A DNA stretch of 11,057 nt from Gammaproteobacteria bacterium (GTDB lineage Bacteria > Pseudomonadota > Gammaproteobacteria > PS1 > Pseudothioglobaceae). Location: positions 1-11,057 of the forward strand of contig JAJRPY010000043.1 of assembly GCA_024280535.1 (NCBI GenBank). The letters run 5' to 3'. This document shows, one piece after another, positions 1 through 7,324 of this stretch (its first letter is position 1; each line of letters opens with the position of its first letter). Under the pieces are notes generated by a model. That model worked only from the letters and a program-made list of their open reading frames with translations. It was not told where the DNA came from and searched no databases. Made by a program: the position numbers and the translations under genes.

Positions 1-2018
1 TCTTCAGCCAAATCAATCGCATCAGGGCTGGTGCCAATAATATTAGCACCACTTTTTTCTAACGCATCAGCCAGTTTTAATGGTGTTTGACCGCCATAAT
101 GCACAATAATACCGTCTGGATTTTCAACCTCAATCACCGACAAAACATCTTCTAATGTCAATGGCTCAAAATAGAGACGATCTGAAATATCATAATCTGT
201 TGACACGGTTTCTGGATTGCAATTGACCATAATGGTTTCGTAGCCATCTTCGCGCAATGCCAAAGAAGCATGTACACAGCAATAATCAAACTCAATGCCT
301 TGTCCGATACGATTCGGCCCACCACCCAAAATCATAATTTTTTTCCTATCAGTTGGATTAGCCTCACACTGCTGCTGATAAGTTGAATACAAATAGGCAG
401 TTTGCGTGTCAAATTCCGCCGCACAACTATCAACTCGTTTAAATACTGGCTTAATGTTGAGCACCTTGCGTCGTTCGCGCACTGAAGACTCGTTACAATT
501 GCATAACTGAGCCAAACGCGCATCAGAAAAGCCTTTACGCTTAAGTGCAAACATCGTATCGGCATCAATATCTGAAATACTACTGCCGTTAATTTGCATT
601 TCACTTGAAACAATGTCTTCAATTTGCGCCAAAAACCAAGGATCCACTTTGGATAAATCGAACACTTCGTCCAAACTCATCCCCAACCTAAACGCATCCG
701 CAAGATAAAAAATTCGCTCACCGCGCGCAGTAATACATTCAGAACGGATTTTGTTACGCGCATCATCTGCTGTTAAATCTACAATGGGATCTAAGCCAAC
801 TTTATCCGTTTCAAGACCTCTTAAAGCTTTTTGTAGTGATTCTTGAAAGGTTGAACCTATGGCCATCACCTCGCCCACAGATTTCATTTGTGTGGTTAAT
901 CGGTCATCGGCTTTGGGGAATTTTTCAAAGGCAAAGCGTGGGATTTTTGTCACCACATAATCAATACTTGGCTCAAATGACGCCGGCGTTTTGCCACCAG
1001 TAATATCATTATCAAGCTCATCTAAGGTATAACCAACGGCCAATTTTGCCGCTACTTTGGCAATCGGAAAACCAGTGGCCTTAGATGCCAATGCTGACGA
1101 ACGAGAAACACGCGGATTCATCTCAATAATGGTTAAACGCCCATTGTCAGGATTAACCGCAAACTGAACATTTGAGCCACCCGTATCAACACCAATTTCT
1201 CGCAATACTGCCAATGACGCATTGCGCATTGTCTGATATTCTTTATCCGTTAAAGTTTGTGCAGGGGCAACGGTAATAGAATCGCCCGTATGCACCCCCA
1301 TTGGATCAAAATTTTCAATTGAGCAAATAATAATACAATTGTCTTTTGTGTCGCGAACCACCTCCATCTCAAACTCTTTCCAGCCTAAGATTGATTCTTC
1401 AACCAACAATTCATTAGTTGGCGACAAATCCAAGCCGCGCTCACAAATTTCAATAAATTCTTCTTTATTAAACGCAATACCGCCGCCAGAACCGCCCATG
1501 GTAAAAGAAGGGCGAATTACCGTTGGATAGCCCACCGTTTTTTGCACGGCAAACGCCTCTTCTAAGGTATGTGCAACAGCGGCTTTGGGCATATCTAGTC
1601 CAATTTTAAGCATGGCCTCACGGAATAAATCGCGGTCTTCTGCCTTATCAATCGCTTCTTTTCTAGCGCCAATCATCTCAACACCGTACTTTTCTAGCAC
1701 ACCATGGCGTTCTAAATCAAGTGCACAATTAAGGGCAGTTTGCCCGCCCATAGTTGGCAACAAGGCATCGGGCTTTTCAATTTCAATAATTTTTTCAACC
1801 GTACGCCATTCAATCGGCTCAATATAGGTTGCATCTGCCATTTGCGGATCTGTCATAATGGTAGCTGGATTGGAATTAACCAAAATAACGCGAAAACCCT
1901 CTTCACGCAATGCTTTACAAGCTTGAGCACCAGAATAATCAAATTCACAGGCTTGTCCAATTACAATCGGCCCGGCACCGATAATTAAAATACTGTTTAG
2001 GTCTTGTCTTTTTGGCAT
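1..2018 (-). CDS. carB: Carbamoyl-phosphate synthase large subunit (N-terminal 672 residues; cut by window edge)
   Basis: CarB makes carbamoyl phosphate from bicarbonate, two ATP and ammonia channelled from CarA, feeding pyrimidine and arginine synthesis in the cytoplasm. Reading the minus strand from the ATG at 2016-2018 gives [20 protein letters not shown], the classic CarB start. The first ATP-grasp half follows, with the glycine-rich TMGGSGGG stretch near residue 170 and [19 protein letters not shown] near residue 300. The oligomerisation segment comes next, and the second half opens near residue 553 with [18 protein letters not shown]. The frame stays open to base 3, and the visible end ([12 protein letters not shown]) matches the early second ATP-grasp domain of a protein of about 1070 residues, so roughly 400 residues lie outside. 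The start is 22 bp after the MlaA-family stop. No good Shine-Dalgarno is seen; the spacer is A/T-rich. Confidence 0.97.
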   Translation of the reverse strand, partial: MPKRQDLNSILIIGAGPIVIGQACEFDYSGAQACKALREEGFRVILVNSNPATIMTDPQMADATYIEPIEWRTVEKIIEIEKPDALLPTMGGQTALNCALDLERHGVLEKYGVEMIGARKEAIDKAEDRDLFREAMLKIGLDMPKAAVAHTLEEAFAVQKTVGYPTVIRPSFTMGGSGGGIAFNKEEFIEICERGLDLSPTNELLVEESILGWKEFEMEVVRDTKDNCIIICSIENFDPMGVHTGDSITVAPAQTLTDKEYQTMRNASLAVLREIGVDTGGSNVQFAVNPDNGRLTIIEMNPRVSRSSALASKATGFPIAKVAAKLAVGYTLDELDNDITGGKTPASFEPSIDYVVTKIPRFAFEKFPKADDRLTTQMKSVGEVMAIGSTFQESLQKALRGLETDKVGLDPIVDLTADDARNKIRSECITARGERIFYLADAFRLGMSLDEVFDLSKVDPWFLAQIEDIVSSEMQINGSSISDIDADTMFALKRKGFSDARLAQLCNCNESSVRERRKVLNIKPVFKRVDSCAAEFDTQTAYLYSTYQQQCEANPTDRKKIMILGGGPNRIGQGIEFDYCCVHASLALREDGYETIMVNCNPETVSTDYDISDRLYFEPLTLEDVLSVIEVENPDGIIVHYGGQTPLKLADALEKSGANIIGTSPDAIDLAE

Positions 2019-2040
2019 ATTTTTTTAAATAAAATCAAGG

Positions 2041-2727
2041 TTAAAAATCGTCATCGGTAATGGGTATATTGCCATCATAAATATCATTTTTTCTTTTCTG
2101 TAAATAGGATGATCTCAAGGTAATATAAGCATCATCAGAATTGCTCAATAAATCGGTAATTGGCAACAATTCAGCACGCTTATTAACCGCACCTGTTAAC
2201 GACATAATCGTTTTGCCATAGCCTTTCAATTGATTAATCGCATTCACATCTGAGCCCATATCCACATACAAACCAACACTGTCTCTTAAGGTCGAAGGGC
2301 CGAAAATTGGCAGCATAATATAAGGCCCTTCATCCACGCCCCATACCGCTAAGGTTTGACCAAAATCTTCATTAGGTTTTGACAAACCTACACCAGTTGC
2401 CACATCAAATAAACCTGCGACACCCATTGTGGTGTTAATCGTAACGCGCCCGAGCGTCCTAAAACTCTCTTTAATTTTAAATTGCAACATTTGATTTGCC
2501 AACCCAGCCACATCCGCCAAATTGCCAAAAAAACCACTAACCCTTGCTTGTATAAAAGCAGGCACAGACTTCTGATAGGCTCTAGCAATTGGCTCAAAAA
2601 TATAATTATCTAACGGCTCATTCAATTCAAATATTGCTCGATTAATCTCTTCAAACGGATCTACATCTTCTGCATTAGCGGGTAAATTCATCGCTAAGAT
2701 TGAACTGAGCAAGAGCCATCTAATCAT
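2041..2727 (-). CDS. mlaA: MlaA (VacJ)-family protein, apparently lacking the lipobox cysteine
   Basis: MlaA is the outer-membrane component of the Mla pathway. With porins it removes mislocalised phospholipids from the outer leaflet and passes them to periplasmic MlaC. The 228-aa product has a hydrophobic N-terminus ending in a signal peptidase I-like site (LPANA|ED near residue 19). The MlaA core follows: [81 protein letters not shown], then the C-terminal [14 protein letters not shown] motif. Canonical MlaA is a lipoprotein, but this protein contains no cysteine at all, so it cannot be lipidated at an N-terminal Cys. Its ATG overlaps the carA stop by 4 bp (ATGA), which implies translational coupling, and carB follows after 22 bp. 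The family assignment is strong; whether it works in a full Mla system cannot be told here. Confidence 0.9.
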   Translation of the reverse strand: MIRWLLLSSILAMNLPANAEDVDPFEEINRAIFELNEPLDNYIFEPIARAYQKSVPAFIQARVSGFFGNLADVAGLANQMLQFKIKESFRTLGRVTINTTMGVAGLFDVATGVGLSKPNEDFGQTLAVWGVDEGPYIMLPIFGPSTLRDSVGLYVDMGSDVNAINQLKGYGKTIMSLTGAVNKRAELLPITDLLSNSDDAYITLRSSYLQKRKNDIYDGNIPITDDDF

Positions 2728-3851
2728 GACATATCTTCAATAAAAGCATCAAACAATCCACTAGCATCGTGCGGGCCTGGAGAGGCCTCTGGATGACCTT
2801 GAAAACTAAAGGCTTTTTTGCCCTTAACACGCACGCCTTGAATTGTATTATCAAACAAAGATCGGTGTGTTATCTCAAGGCTTTCGGGTATGCTTTCTTC
2901 AGCCACTGCAAAACCATGATTTTGCGAGGTAATCATCACTTTCAAAGTGTCTAACTCTTGAACAGGATGATTAGCACCATGATGCCCAAATTTCATTTTC
3001 TCAGTCTTGGCACCGCTGGCAAGTGCCAATAATTGATGCCCCAGACAAATCCCAAAAATGGGAATATTTTTTTCCAGCAATACTTGAATATTCGCAATAG
3101 CATACTCGCACGGCTCAGGGTCACCAGGGCCATTTGATAAAAATACACCGTCTGGATTCATTGCCAGTACCTCATCCACTGGCGTTTGTGCATTCACCAC
3201 TGTTAAATCGCAGCCTCGATCTACCAGCATTCTTAAAATATTTTTCTTAACGCCGTAATCATAGACTACCACTTTAAACTTAGCTGCCAACTGCGCAAAT
3301 TTACCTGTTTCTAAGCAAAAAGACCCCGCGTTAAAATCATACTGTTGCGCTGTAGAAACCACCTTGGCTAAATCCACATGTTTTAATCCAGCAAATGAAC
3401 GCGCCTTAGCAACCGCTGCCGCTTCATCAATAGCACCCCCCACAACAATACAACCTTTAAGTGACCCATTCTGGCGCAAATGTCGCGTTAGGGCGCGGGT
3501 GTCAATATCGCTAATTGCCACAATATGATTAGCCTGCAAATATTCATCCAGCGGCATAGTGCTGCGCCAATTGCTATGCAACAACGGCAAATCACGGATA
3601 ATCAAACCCGCTGCATGGATTTTGGTAGATTCTTCATCCGCATTATTAGTGCCCGTACTGCCGATGTGTGGATAAGTGAGGGCAACAATTTGCTGGGTGT
3701 AAGAAGGGTCGGTTAGGATTTCTTGGTATCCTGTCATTGAGGTGTTAAAAACCACCTCGCCCAGTGTCTCTGCATTGCTACCAATAGACTTTCCATGGAA
3801 AATCGTTCCATCTTCCAACGCTAATATGGCTAATAAGACAACTTGTGACAC
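2724..3851 (-). CDS. carA: Carbamoyl-phosphate synthase small (glutaminase) subunit
   Basis: CarA hydrolyses glutamine and channels ammonia to CarB. The 375-aa product has the N-terminal CPSase domain ([51 protein letters not shown]) and a C-terminal class I glutamine amidotransferase domain. The nucleophile elbow is GICLGHQLL with Cys269, the His/Glu pair lies in QGHPEAS (His353, Glu355), and FLSNGPGDP is near residue 237. Length is normal for the family. The start is GTG at 3849-3851, preceded by GGAG six bases upstream, a good Shine-Dalgarno. It is the first gene of a minus-strand operon: its stop overlaps the start of the MlaA-family gene, with carB beyond. Having another gene between carA and carB is uncommon. 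Confidence 0.97.
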   Translation of the reverse strand: MSQVVLLAILALEDGTIFHGKSIGSNAETLGEVVFNTSMTGYQEILTDPSYTQQIVALTYPHIGSTGTNNADEESTKIHAAGLIIRDLPLLHSNWRSTMPLDEYLQANHIVAISDIDTRALTRHLRQNGSLKGCIVVGGAIDEAAAVAKARSFAGLKHVDLAKVVSTAQQYDFNAGSFCLETGKFAQLAAKFKVVVYDYGVKKNILRMLVDRGCDLTVVNAQTPVDEVLAMNPDGVFLSNGPGDPEPCEYAIANIQVLLEKNIPIFGICLGHQLLALASGAKTEKMKFGHHGANHPVQELDTLKVMITSQNHGFAVAEESIPESLEITHRSLFDNTIQGVRVKGKKAFSFQGHPEASPGPHDASGLFDAFIEDMS

Positions 3852-3968
3852 CGAGCACTCCTAAATGAAAAACTTCAAAAATTTTACCATATTACCTTGC
3901 GCCTCTGAACAACAAATACATAAAACAATTAGGTATAATTCCCTCTCAAATAACAATTGGAAATACTC
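3852..3968. promoter_or_regulatory. Divergent intergenic region between carA and the HMA-like gene, with a plus-strand -10 candidate
   Basis: These 117 bases separate two divergent transcription units and must hold the start signals of both. On the plus strand a perfect TATAAT lies at 3934-3939, 29 bases before the ATG at 3969. No convincing TTGACA-like -35 is found at normal spacing. On the minus strand only the carA Shine-Dalgarno (GGAG, 3859-3862) is clear. I see no PUR/ARG-box-like palindrome that I would defend. The -10 call is by eye. Confidence 0.4.
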
Positions 3969-4238
3969 ATGGAAATTACAGTAGATAATATCAAATGTGG
4001 CGGTTGCGCAGGCTCAATTAGCAAAAAATTAACCCATATTTTTAATACCGAAAAAATCGATGTTGACATTGAGCAAGGCATTGTCAGCATTGATCTTGAT
4101 GATTCACAAAAAGAGGCGCTGGCCAAGGCTTTACTTGATTTGGGCTACCCAGAAACTAATTCTATACAAGGCTTCAGTTCGGCAAAAGCTAAGGCCAAAT
4201 CTTTTGTGTCTTGCGCTATCGGCAAAATGGATAAATGA
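3969..4238 (+). CDS. Small HMA-like heavy-metal-associated CxxC protein
   Basis: This 89-aa cytoplasmic protein begins MEITVDNIKCGGCAGSISKK. The Cys10-x-x-Cys13 motif after the first beta strand is the metal-binding loop of the ferredoxin-like HMA fold (Atx1/CopZ type), which usually binds Cu(I) or another soft metal. A second beta-alpha-beta unit follows (VDIEQGIVSIDL, then helix KEALAKALLDLGYP). The C-terminal tail (about residues 66-89) is basic and carries a third cysteine (Cys82) not typical of simple copper chaperones. ATG 3969 was chosen over the in-frame TTG at 3957 because ATG is preceded by GGA nine bases upstream and starts exactly at the first strand. Its stop overlaps the thiS start by 4 bp (ATGA), so the two are probably translated together. 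The actual metal or a possible persulfide role is unknown. Confidence 0.75.
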   Translation: MEITVDNIKCGGCAGSISKKLTHIFNTEKIDVDIEQGIVSIDLDDSQKEALAKALLDLGYPETNSIQGFSSAKAKAKSFVSCAIGKMDK

Positions 4239-4435
4239 TTGTTATTGTCAACGGCAAGGCACTAACAATACAAGATCACACCACGGCTGAGGCGTTAATC
4301 CAACAACTCAACCAGCAACACCAGCGCATCGCTTTAGAGGTCAATAAGGCCATTATTCCAAAATCCGAACAGGGCGAATTTCTACTATATGAGGGTGATA
4401 AAATTGAAATTATTAATGCAGTTGGTGGCGGTTAA
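4235..4435 (+). CDS. thiS: ThiS-like sulfur carrier protein
   Basis: ThiS is a ubiquitin-fold carrier. Its C-terminal Gly-Gly is adenylated by ThiF and converted to a thiocarboxylate, which donates sulfur to ThiG for the thiazole of thiamine. The 66-aa product starts MIVIVNGKALTIQ, has the ALEVNKAIIPKSE segment typical of ThiS, and ends EIINAVGGG, with the required terminal diglycine. It overlaps the upstream CxxC gene by 4 bp and ends convergently in the same TTAA as the PP-loop gene. No thiG, thiF or thiO is adjacent, so it may instead feed another thiocarboxylate-dependent step, but standard ThiS is the simplest reading. Confidence 0.88.
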   Translation: MIVIVNGKALTIQDHTTAEALIQQLNQQHQRIALEVNKAIIPKSEQGEFLLYEGDKIEIINAVGGG

Positions 4436-5481
4436 ACAAACCACGCCTTAGGTATTGCTTCAACGCCTAAAGGCTTGACACTAAATTTTTGAGCCACACC
4501 CACAGTTAGTTTTACCTCCACATCAACACTGGCTTGCGCTCGACCTTGTGAATATCGAGCAAGCACTTGGGCAGCAATTTTCAAATCTGCTTGATTGGGC
4601 TCGCCATCAATTAACGCAATAGGTCCGTTGCAACTAATTGGGTATAAATGCGCATATTGATTGCGATATCCTTCTAAAAATTTAACCTCGCCCTCTTCTC
4701 GGGCAATAATCATTTTAAAACGCGGATTTGGGCGGATATGGCGCCCCACTTTCAACATCATTAAATCGTCTAATTGGTATTCTCGATTACCACGCGATTG
4801 CCACATATCGACTAATTTATCCGAATATTGCTTATCGGTCAAAAAACAACAGCCACCAGCAGGGGTGGCATAATCTTCAAAGCCGTATTTTTTGGCTAAT
4901 GCCATTTGTGGCTTGCGCGTTCGCCCTGAAAAACCCAGCAACTTTTCACGATCAATCCAGCCTGCCTTTTCTGCCTTAGTGGCAGGTAAATGTTTGGCAC
5001 ACAAAGGGCGTAATAACAAATCATCCGCACCCGATGCAGCTTGGACAATAGGCATAGTTTCGCGCCGTTGTGACATCGGCCGCCGCCCCATCACCTCACC
5101 CGTAATAATAAAATCAAACTCGTGTTCTTCCATCCATTGCTTGGCTTTTTTCACCATAAAACCCTTACAATCCAAACAAGGATTCATATTTTTGCCATAA
5201 CCGTGCTTAGGATTTAACAACACATCGCGATACTCTTCAATCACATCAATAATATGCAATTTAATACCCAGTTGCTCTGCCACCCACAAGGCATTATTAC
5301 GCTTGGGTTTGTCGCTTTTTTGCTTGCGAATGGCATGGGTATGACCCTCCACACAAAAACCGGTGAAGAAATTAATACCCTCAACATGAATACCTTGATC
5401 CAGCAATAATTTGGTACTTAATAGCGAATCCAACCCCCCTGAGATGAGCGATACCGCTTTGATTTGTTTTTTATTTGTCAT
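4432..5481 (-). CDS. PP-loop tRNA thiolation enzyme-like protein (MnmA/ThiI-like)
   Basis: The 349-aa protein starts MTNKKQIKAVSLISGGLDSL; SGGLDS (residues 14-19) is the ATP-pyrophosphatase loop used to adenylate a tRNA uridine before sulfur insertion. NPCLDCK (Cys102, Cys105) resembles the NPC-x-x-C catalytic loop of MnmA, TGEVMGRRPMSQ (from residue 128) sits where MnmA has its TGH motif, and TPAGGCCFLTD carries Cys211/Cys212, candidates for the second redox cysteine. The C-terminal 110 or so residues (LMMLKVGRHIRPNPRFKMII onward) differ from MnmA and may be an RNA-binding domain of the NFACT-R type; that part is recall and inference. Such proteins are often annotated tRNA (5-methylaminomethyl-2-thiouridylate)-methyltransferase, a misnomer. 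ATG 5479-5481 lies 6 bp after the prmA stop, so the two are probably cotranscribed. Exact substrate unknown. Confidence 0.75.
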   Translation of the reverse strand: MTNKKQIKAVSLISGGLDSLLSTKLLLDQGIHVEGINFFTGFCVEGHTHAIRKQKSDKPKRNNALWVAEQLGIKLHIIDVIEEYRDVLLNPKHGYGKNMNPCLDCKGFMVKKAKQWMEEHEFDFIITGEVMGRRPMSQRRETMPIVQAASGADDLLLRPLCAKHLPATKAEKAGWIDREKLLGFSGRTRKPQMALAKKYGFEDYATPAGGCCFLTDKQYSDKLVDMWQSRGNREYQLDDLMMLKVGRHIRPNPRFKMIIAREEGEVKFLEGYRNQYAHLYPISCNGPIALIDGEPNQADLKIAAQVLARYSQGRAQASVDVEVKLTVGVAQKFSVKPLGVEAIPKAWFV

Positions 5482-5487
5482 TATTTT

Positions 5488-6366
5488 TTATTTTCTTTTA
5501 CCGTTAATTCGACACCAGTCGTCCTTTTTCTCCACTTCAAGTGCCTCAAAATACGCACCATAAGCTGCCAATACCATGGGCATTTGGTCTTGCAAAATTC
5601 CAGACAAAACAATACTGCCACCCTGCTTAACCAACTGAGCCAAATGTTCGCATAATGTCACCAAAGGATTGGCTAGAATATTTGCCATAAGTAAATCAAC
5701 TTGATCAAGTTGCGTCTCATCCTTGGTGTGCAATACGCTAATTTGATTCTGACATTGATTGGTATTAATATTATTCATAGCCGCCGTCACTGCTTGAGGG
5801 TCATTATCCACAGCAACCACACTGACTGCACCTAATTTTATTGCGGCAATAGACAAAATGCCAGTGCCAGTGCCATAATCAATCACCGAACACCCCGCAA
5901 GCTTATTTGCATCCAAATACTGCAAACATAAATCGGTGGTTTGATGCGTCCCTGTGCCAAATGCCAAGCCTGGATCCATATCAATAATAATGGCATCATC
6001 TGGCAAACGGGTACGATCTTCCCAAGAAGGGCAAATCCAAATCCGCCGCCCAAAACGCATAGCATGAAAATCTTTTTTACATTCATCTTCCCAAGCACGG
6101 TCTTTTAACCGCTCAAAATCGAGCGTATCAATATGGCAAATTTGGCTCAACATCTGCCTAATATGTGCCTGATTAATAGCCACATCAAACAAAGCCGTAA
6201 TAGTAACATGCTGCCACAAGGGCGTATCACCCACAGGTGGTTCAAAAATTGCATCATCCCGACTGTCCTTAAAAGTCACCGACACACTGTCAAGCCCCAT
6301 AAGCACTTCGCTCACAAAATCTGCTTGTTCTTTACTGGTTTTTAAAGTTAATTGCATCCAATCCAT
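5488..6366 (-). CDS. prmA: Ribosomal protein L11 methyltransferase
   Basis: PrmA trimethylates lysines and the N-terminus of ribosomal protein L11 using S-adenosylmethionine. The product starts MDWMQLTLKTSKEQ, which lines up with the E. coli start MPWIQLKL, and is 292 aa, about the family length. An open frame extends 8 codons further to an ATG at 6390, but those residues do not match the family, so the ATG at 6364-6366 is preferred. Seen are the L11-recognition N-terminal domain (VSVTFKDSRDDAIFEP, MRFGRRIWICPSW), the signature DPGLAFGTGTHQTT (residues 131-144), SAM motif I VIDYGTGTGILSIAA (161-175; most homologues have GCGSG), NNI, and the substrate-side ANILANPL (229-235). It is first in a two-gene minus-strand unit with the PP-loop gene. 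Confidence 0.96.
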   Translation of the reverse strand: MDWMQLTLKTSKEQADFVSEVLMGLDSVSVTFKDSRDDAIFEPPVGDTPLWQHVTITALFDVAINQAHIRQMLSQICHIDTLDFERLKDRAWEDECKKDFHAMRFGRRIWICPSWEDRTRLPDDAIIIDMDPGLAFGTGTHQTTDLCLQYLDANKLAGCSVIDYGTGTGILSIAAIKLGAVSVVAVDNDPQAVTAAMNNINTNQCQNQISVLHTKDETQLDQVDLLMANILANPLVTLCEHLAQLVKQGGSIVLSGILQDQMPMVLAAYGAYFEALEVEKKDDWCRINGKRK

Positions 6367-6375
6367 AGCGCTCAA

Positions 6376-6381
6376 ATTATA
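6376..6381 (-). promoter_or_regulatory. Candidate -10 box for prmA, very close to the start codon
   Basis: Read on the minus strand, the sequence before prmA is GGGTATAATTTGAGCGCTATG. TATAAT ends nine bases before the ATG, so transcription would begin about 1-3 bases upstream of it and give a nearly leaderless mRNA. No Shine-Dalgarno is seen and no good -35 hexamer at 16-18 bp. If this box is used, the upstream ATG at 6390 cannot be the start. Assigned by eye only. Confidence 0.35.
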
Positions 6382-6416
6382 CCCATACACCTCAATTTAA
6401 ATTCGCTTATAAAAAA

Positions 6417-6447
6417 CTGGCAACCCGCTAAATGAAATGGATATAAT
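6417..6447 (+). promoter_or_regulatory. Candidate promoter of the 55-aa gene
   Basis: A perfect TATAAT lies at 6442-6447, 48 bases upstream of the ATG at 6495. A CTGGCA at 6417-6422 matches four of six -35 bases but with a 19-bp spacer, longer than ideal. The position agrees with a leader of roughly 40 bases ending in a strong ribosome binding site (AGGAG at 6484-6488). Confidence 0.45.
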
Positions 6448-6494
6448 AACCCCTGTTTATCAAAAAACAATAACTTAAATTACTAGGAGATATT

Positions 6495-6662
6495 ATGGCT
6501 AACGGCATCACAAAAGGCAACAGACCCCCTTTAGGAAGCAACTTAGAAGCATTAAACGCCTCTAACCCTTCAAACCAAAGAACGGGCAAAGAAACCACCA
6601 GAACTACCCAAGACTACAAAAAAGGCATGAAATCTGCTGAAGAATTAGACGCTATGAGATAG
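6495..6662 (+). CDS. Unrecognised 55-aa hydrophilic protein
   Basis: The ATG at 6495 follows TAGGAGA by four bases, the strongest Shine-Dalgarno in the window. The frame runs 55 codons to TAG at 6660-6662 and is then closed by a perfect hairpin terminator. The protein begins MANGITKGNRPPLGSNLEAL and ends KKGMKSAEELDAMR. It has no cysteine, no tryptophan and no hydrophobic stretch long enough for a membrane helix. It is rich in Asn, Thr, Lys and Gly in the first 40 residues, so that part is probably disordered, with a short charged helix possible at the end. I do not recognise the family. Promoter, ribosome binding site, open frame and terminator together make a real, probably well-expressed gene likely. 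It is missed by any 60-residue cutoff. Confidence 0.72.
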   Translation: MANGITKGNRPPLGSNLEALNASNPSNQRTGKETTRTTQDYKKGMKSAEELDAMR

Positions 6663-6682
6663 TTTTTTACTCTATCAATCTT

Positions 6683-6709
6683 AAAAAACCCTTGTTACAA
6701 GGGTTTTTT
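6683..6709 (+). terminator. Intrinsic terminator after the 55-aa gene
   Basis: CCCTTG (6689-6694) pairs with CAAGGG (6698-6703) across a 3-base loop. The flanking A6 and T6 extend the stem, and the T run is the U tract. It starts 20 bases after the TAG and would also be partly functional on the other strand because of the A run. Confidence 0.88.
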
Positions 6710-6780
6710 ATTGTTTAGAAAATGATTTATCCTTAAAAACAAAATGTGTATTTATCAGATTTTGCCAACATCATTTCTTA

Positions 6781-6786
6781 TATAAT
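6781..6786 (+). promoter_or_regulatory. Candidate -10 box of the DsrC/TusE-like gene
   Basis: A perfect TATAAT lies 18 bases before the ATG at 6805. TTGCCA at 6762-6767 resembles a -35 but leaves only 13 bp, too short for a normal sigma-70 promoter. A transcription start near 6793 would leave a leader of about 12 bases with no Shine-Dalgarno. Confidence 0.35.
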
Positions 6787-6804
6787 ATACCCAATTAAAT
6801 TACT

Positions 6805-7107
6805 ATGGTATTAAAAATGGCATTAGACAGAACAGGAAACGGATATTTGGTTGACCCAACAATATGGTCACTAGAGATTATGCACGAAATGGCAAAAGAA
6901 GATGGCATCACGCTAACGGATTCTATGGTCATGCAAATTGAAAAAGCCCGCGAATACTTTGATGAAAACTCAAGCGTCCCCCCGATTAGAACATTCGCCA
7001 AATACGTCGGCATTGACAAGAAAATTTTATTCAAAGAATGGCTCACCGGCCCGATGAAACCCATCACCAAATATGGTGGCATGCCGCAACCAACAGGCTG
7101 TGTGTAA
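6805..7107 (+). CDS. DsrC/TusE-family protein with a single C-terminal cysteine
   Basis: DsrC/TusE proteins carry sulfur as a persulfide on a penultimate cysteine. In DsrC this links sulfite reductase to membrane redox; in TusE it passes sulfur from TusBCD to MnmA for 2-thiouridine. The 100-aa product has the family N-terminus (GNGYLVDPTIWS), the central PPIRTFAKYVG segment and the C-terminal arm GGMPQPTGCV with Cys99 penultimate. In true DsrC a second cysteine sits 11 residues earlier; here that place is Thr88, so the intramolecular trisulfide cycle is not possible. This points to TusE or a regulatory DsrC-like paralogue. ATG 6805 is used; ATG 6817 (MALDRTGNGYLV) is equally plausible, and neither has a Shine-Dalgarno. 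It is monocistronic, with its own terminator. Confidence 0.85.
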   Translation: MVLKMALDRTGNGYLVDPTIWSLEIMHEMAKEDGITLTDSMVMQIEKAREYFDENSSVPPIRTFAKYVGIDKKILFKEWLTGPMKPITKYGGMPQPTGCV

Positions 7108-7127
7108 GCCAATCTGTTTCTATTAAA

Positions 7128-7154
7128 AAAAAACCCGTTTTATGCGGGTTTTTT
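7128..7154 (+). terminator. Intrinsic terminator after the DsrC/TusE-like gene
   Basis: CCCG (7134-7137) pairs with CGGG (7145-7148) over a 7-base loop. The stem is lengthened by A-runs against a T6 tract (7149-7154), and the 5' A run makes it usable from both sides. The hairpin and its following TTGCCA resemble the weaker hairpin next to the alaS stop (9977-10009), relevant to the duplicated alaS piece just downstream. Confidence 0.85.
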
Positions 7155-7159
7155 ATTGC

Positions 7160-7225
7160 CACTCACCACTACTAAACACCGCCACGGCACCTAATTTATC
7201 TTTAAGTTTACCGGCAATATTTCGT
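7160..7225 (-). pseudogene. Degraded alaS fragment (partial duplicate)
   Basis: Positions 7190-7225 match 10251-10286 inside alaS at 34 of 36 bases. The match continues less well back to about 7160 (against about 10220), with at least one small indel that breaks the frame. In the intact gene this stretch encodes the AlaS segment around IADKLKDKLGTAVVVLAA. Beyond 7225 similarity stops abruptly. The orientation is the same as the intact alaS. It is too short and broken to be functional. The fragment lies directly after a terminator that also resembles the one beside alaS, suggesting a duplicated or rearranged alaS 3' end. Confidence 0.75.
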
Positions 7226-7324
7226 TTAATAATAGAAATATCATCAAAGTAGCTCACTCCATTATTTGTTATTATTTTCTCAGAGTTGTCAATAAAAAAG
7301 CGAGGAGACCGAAAAAGAAGATTG

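Noticed and set aside
332..622. Open frame on the minus strand within carB
   Set aside because: It lies wholly inside the carB coding region in another frame and resembles no family; carB is unambiguous here.
3957..3968. TTG at 3957 as start of the HMA-like protein
   Set aside because: It adds only four residues before the conserved first strand, and the ATG at 3969 has better spacing to GGA.
6795..7112. Antisense frame opposite the DsrC/TusE-like gene
   Set aside because: It is a mirror of a clearly recognised gene and has no ribosome binding site or family signature.
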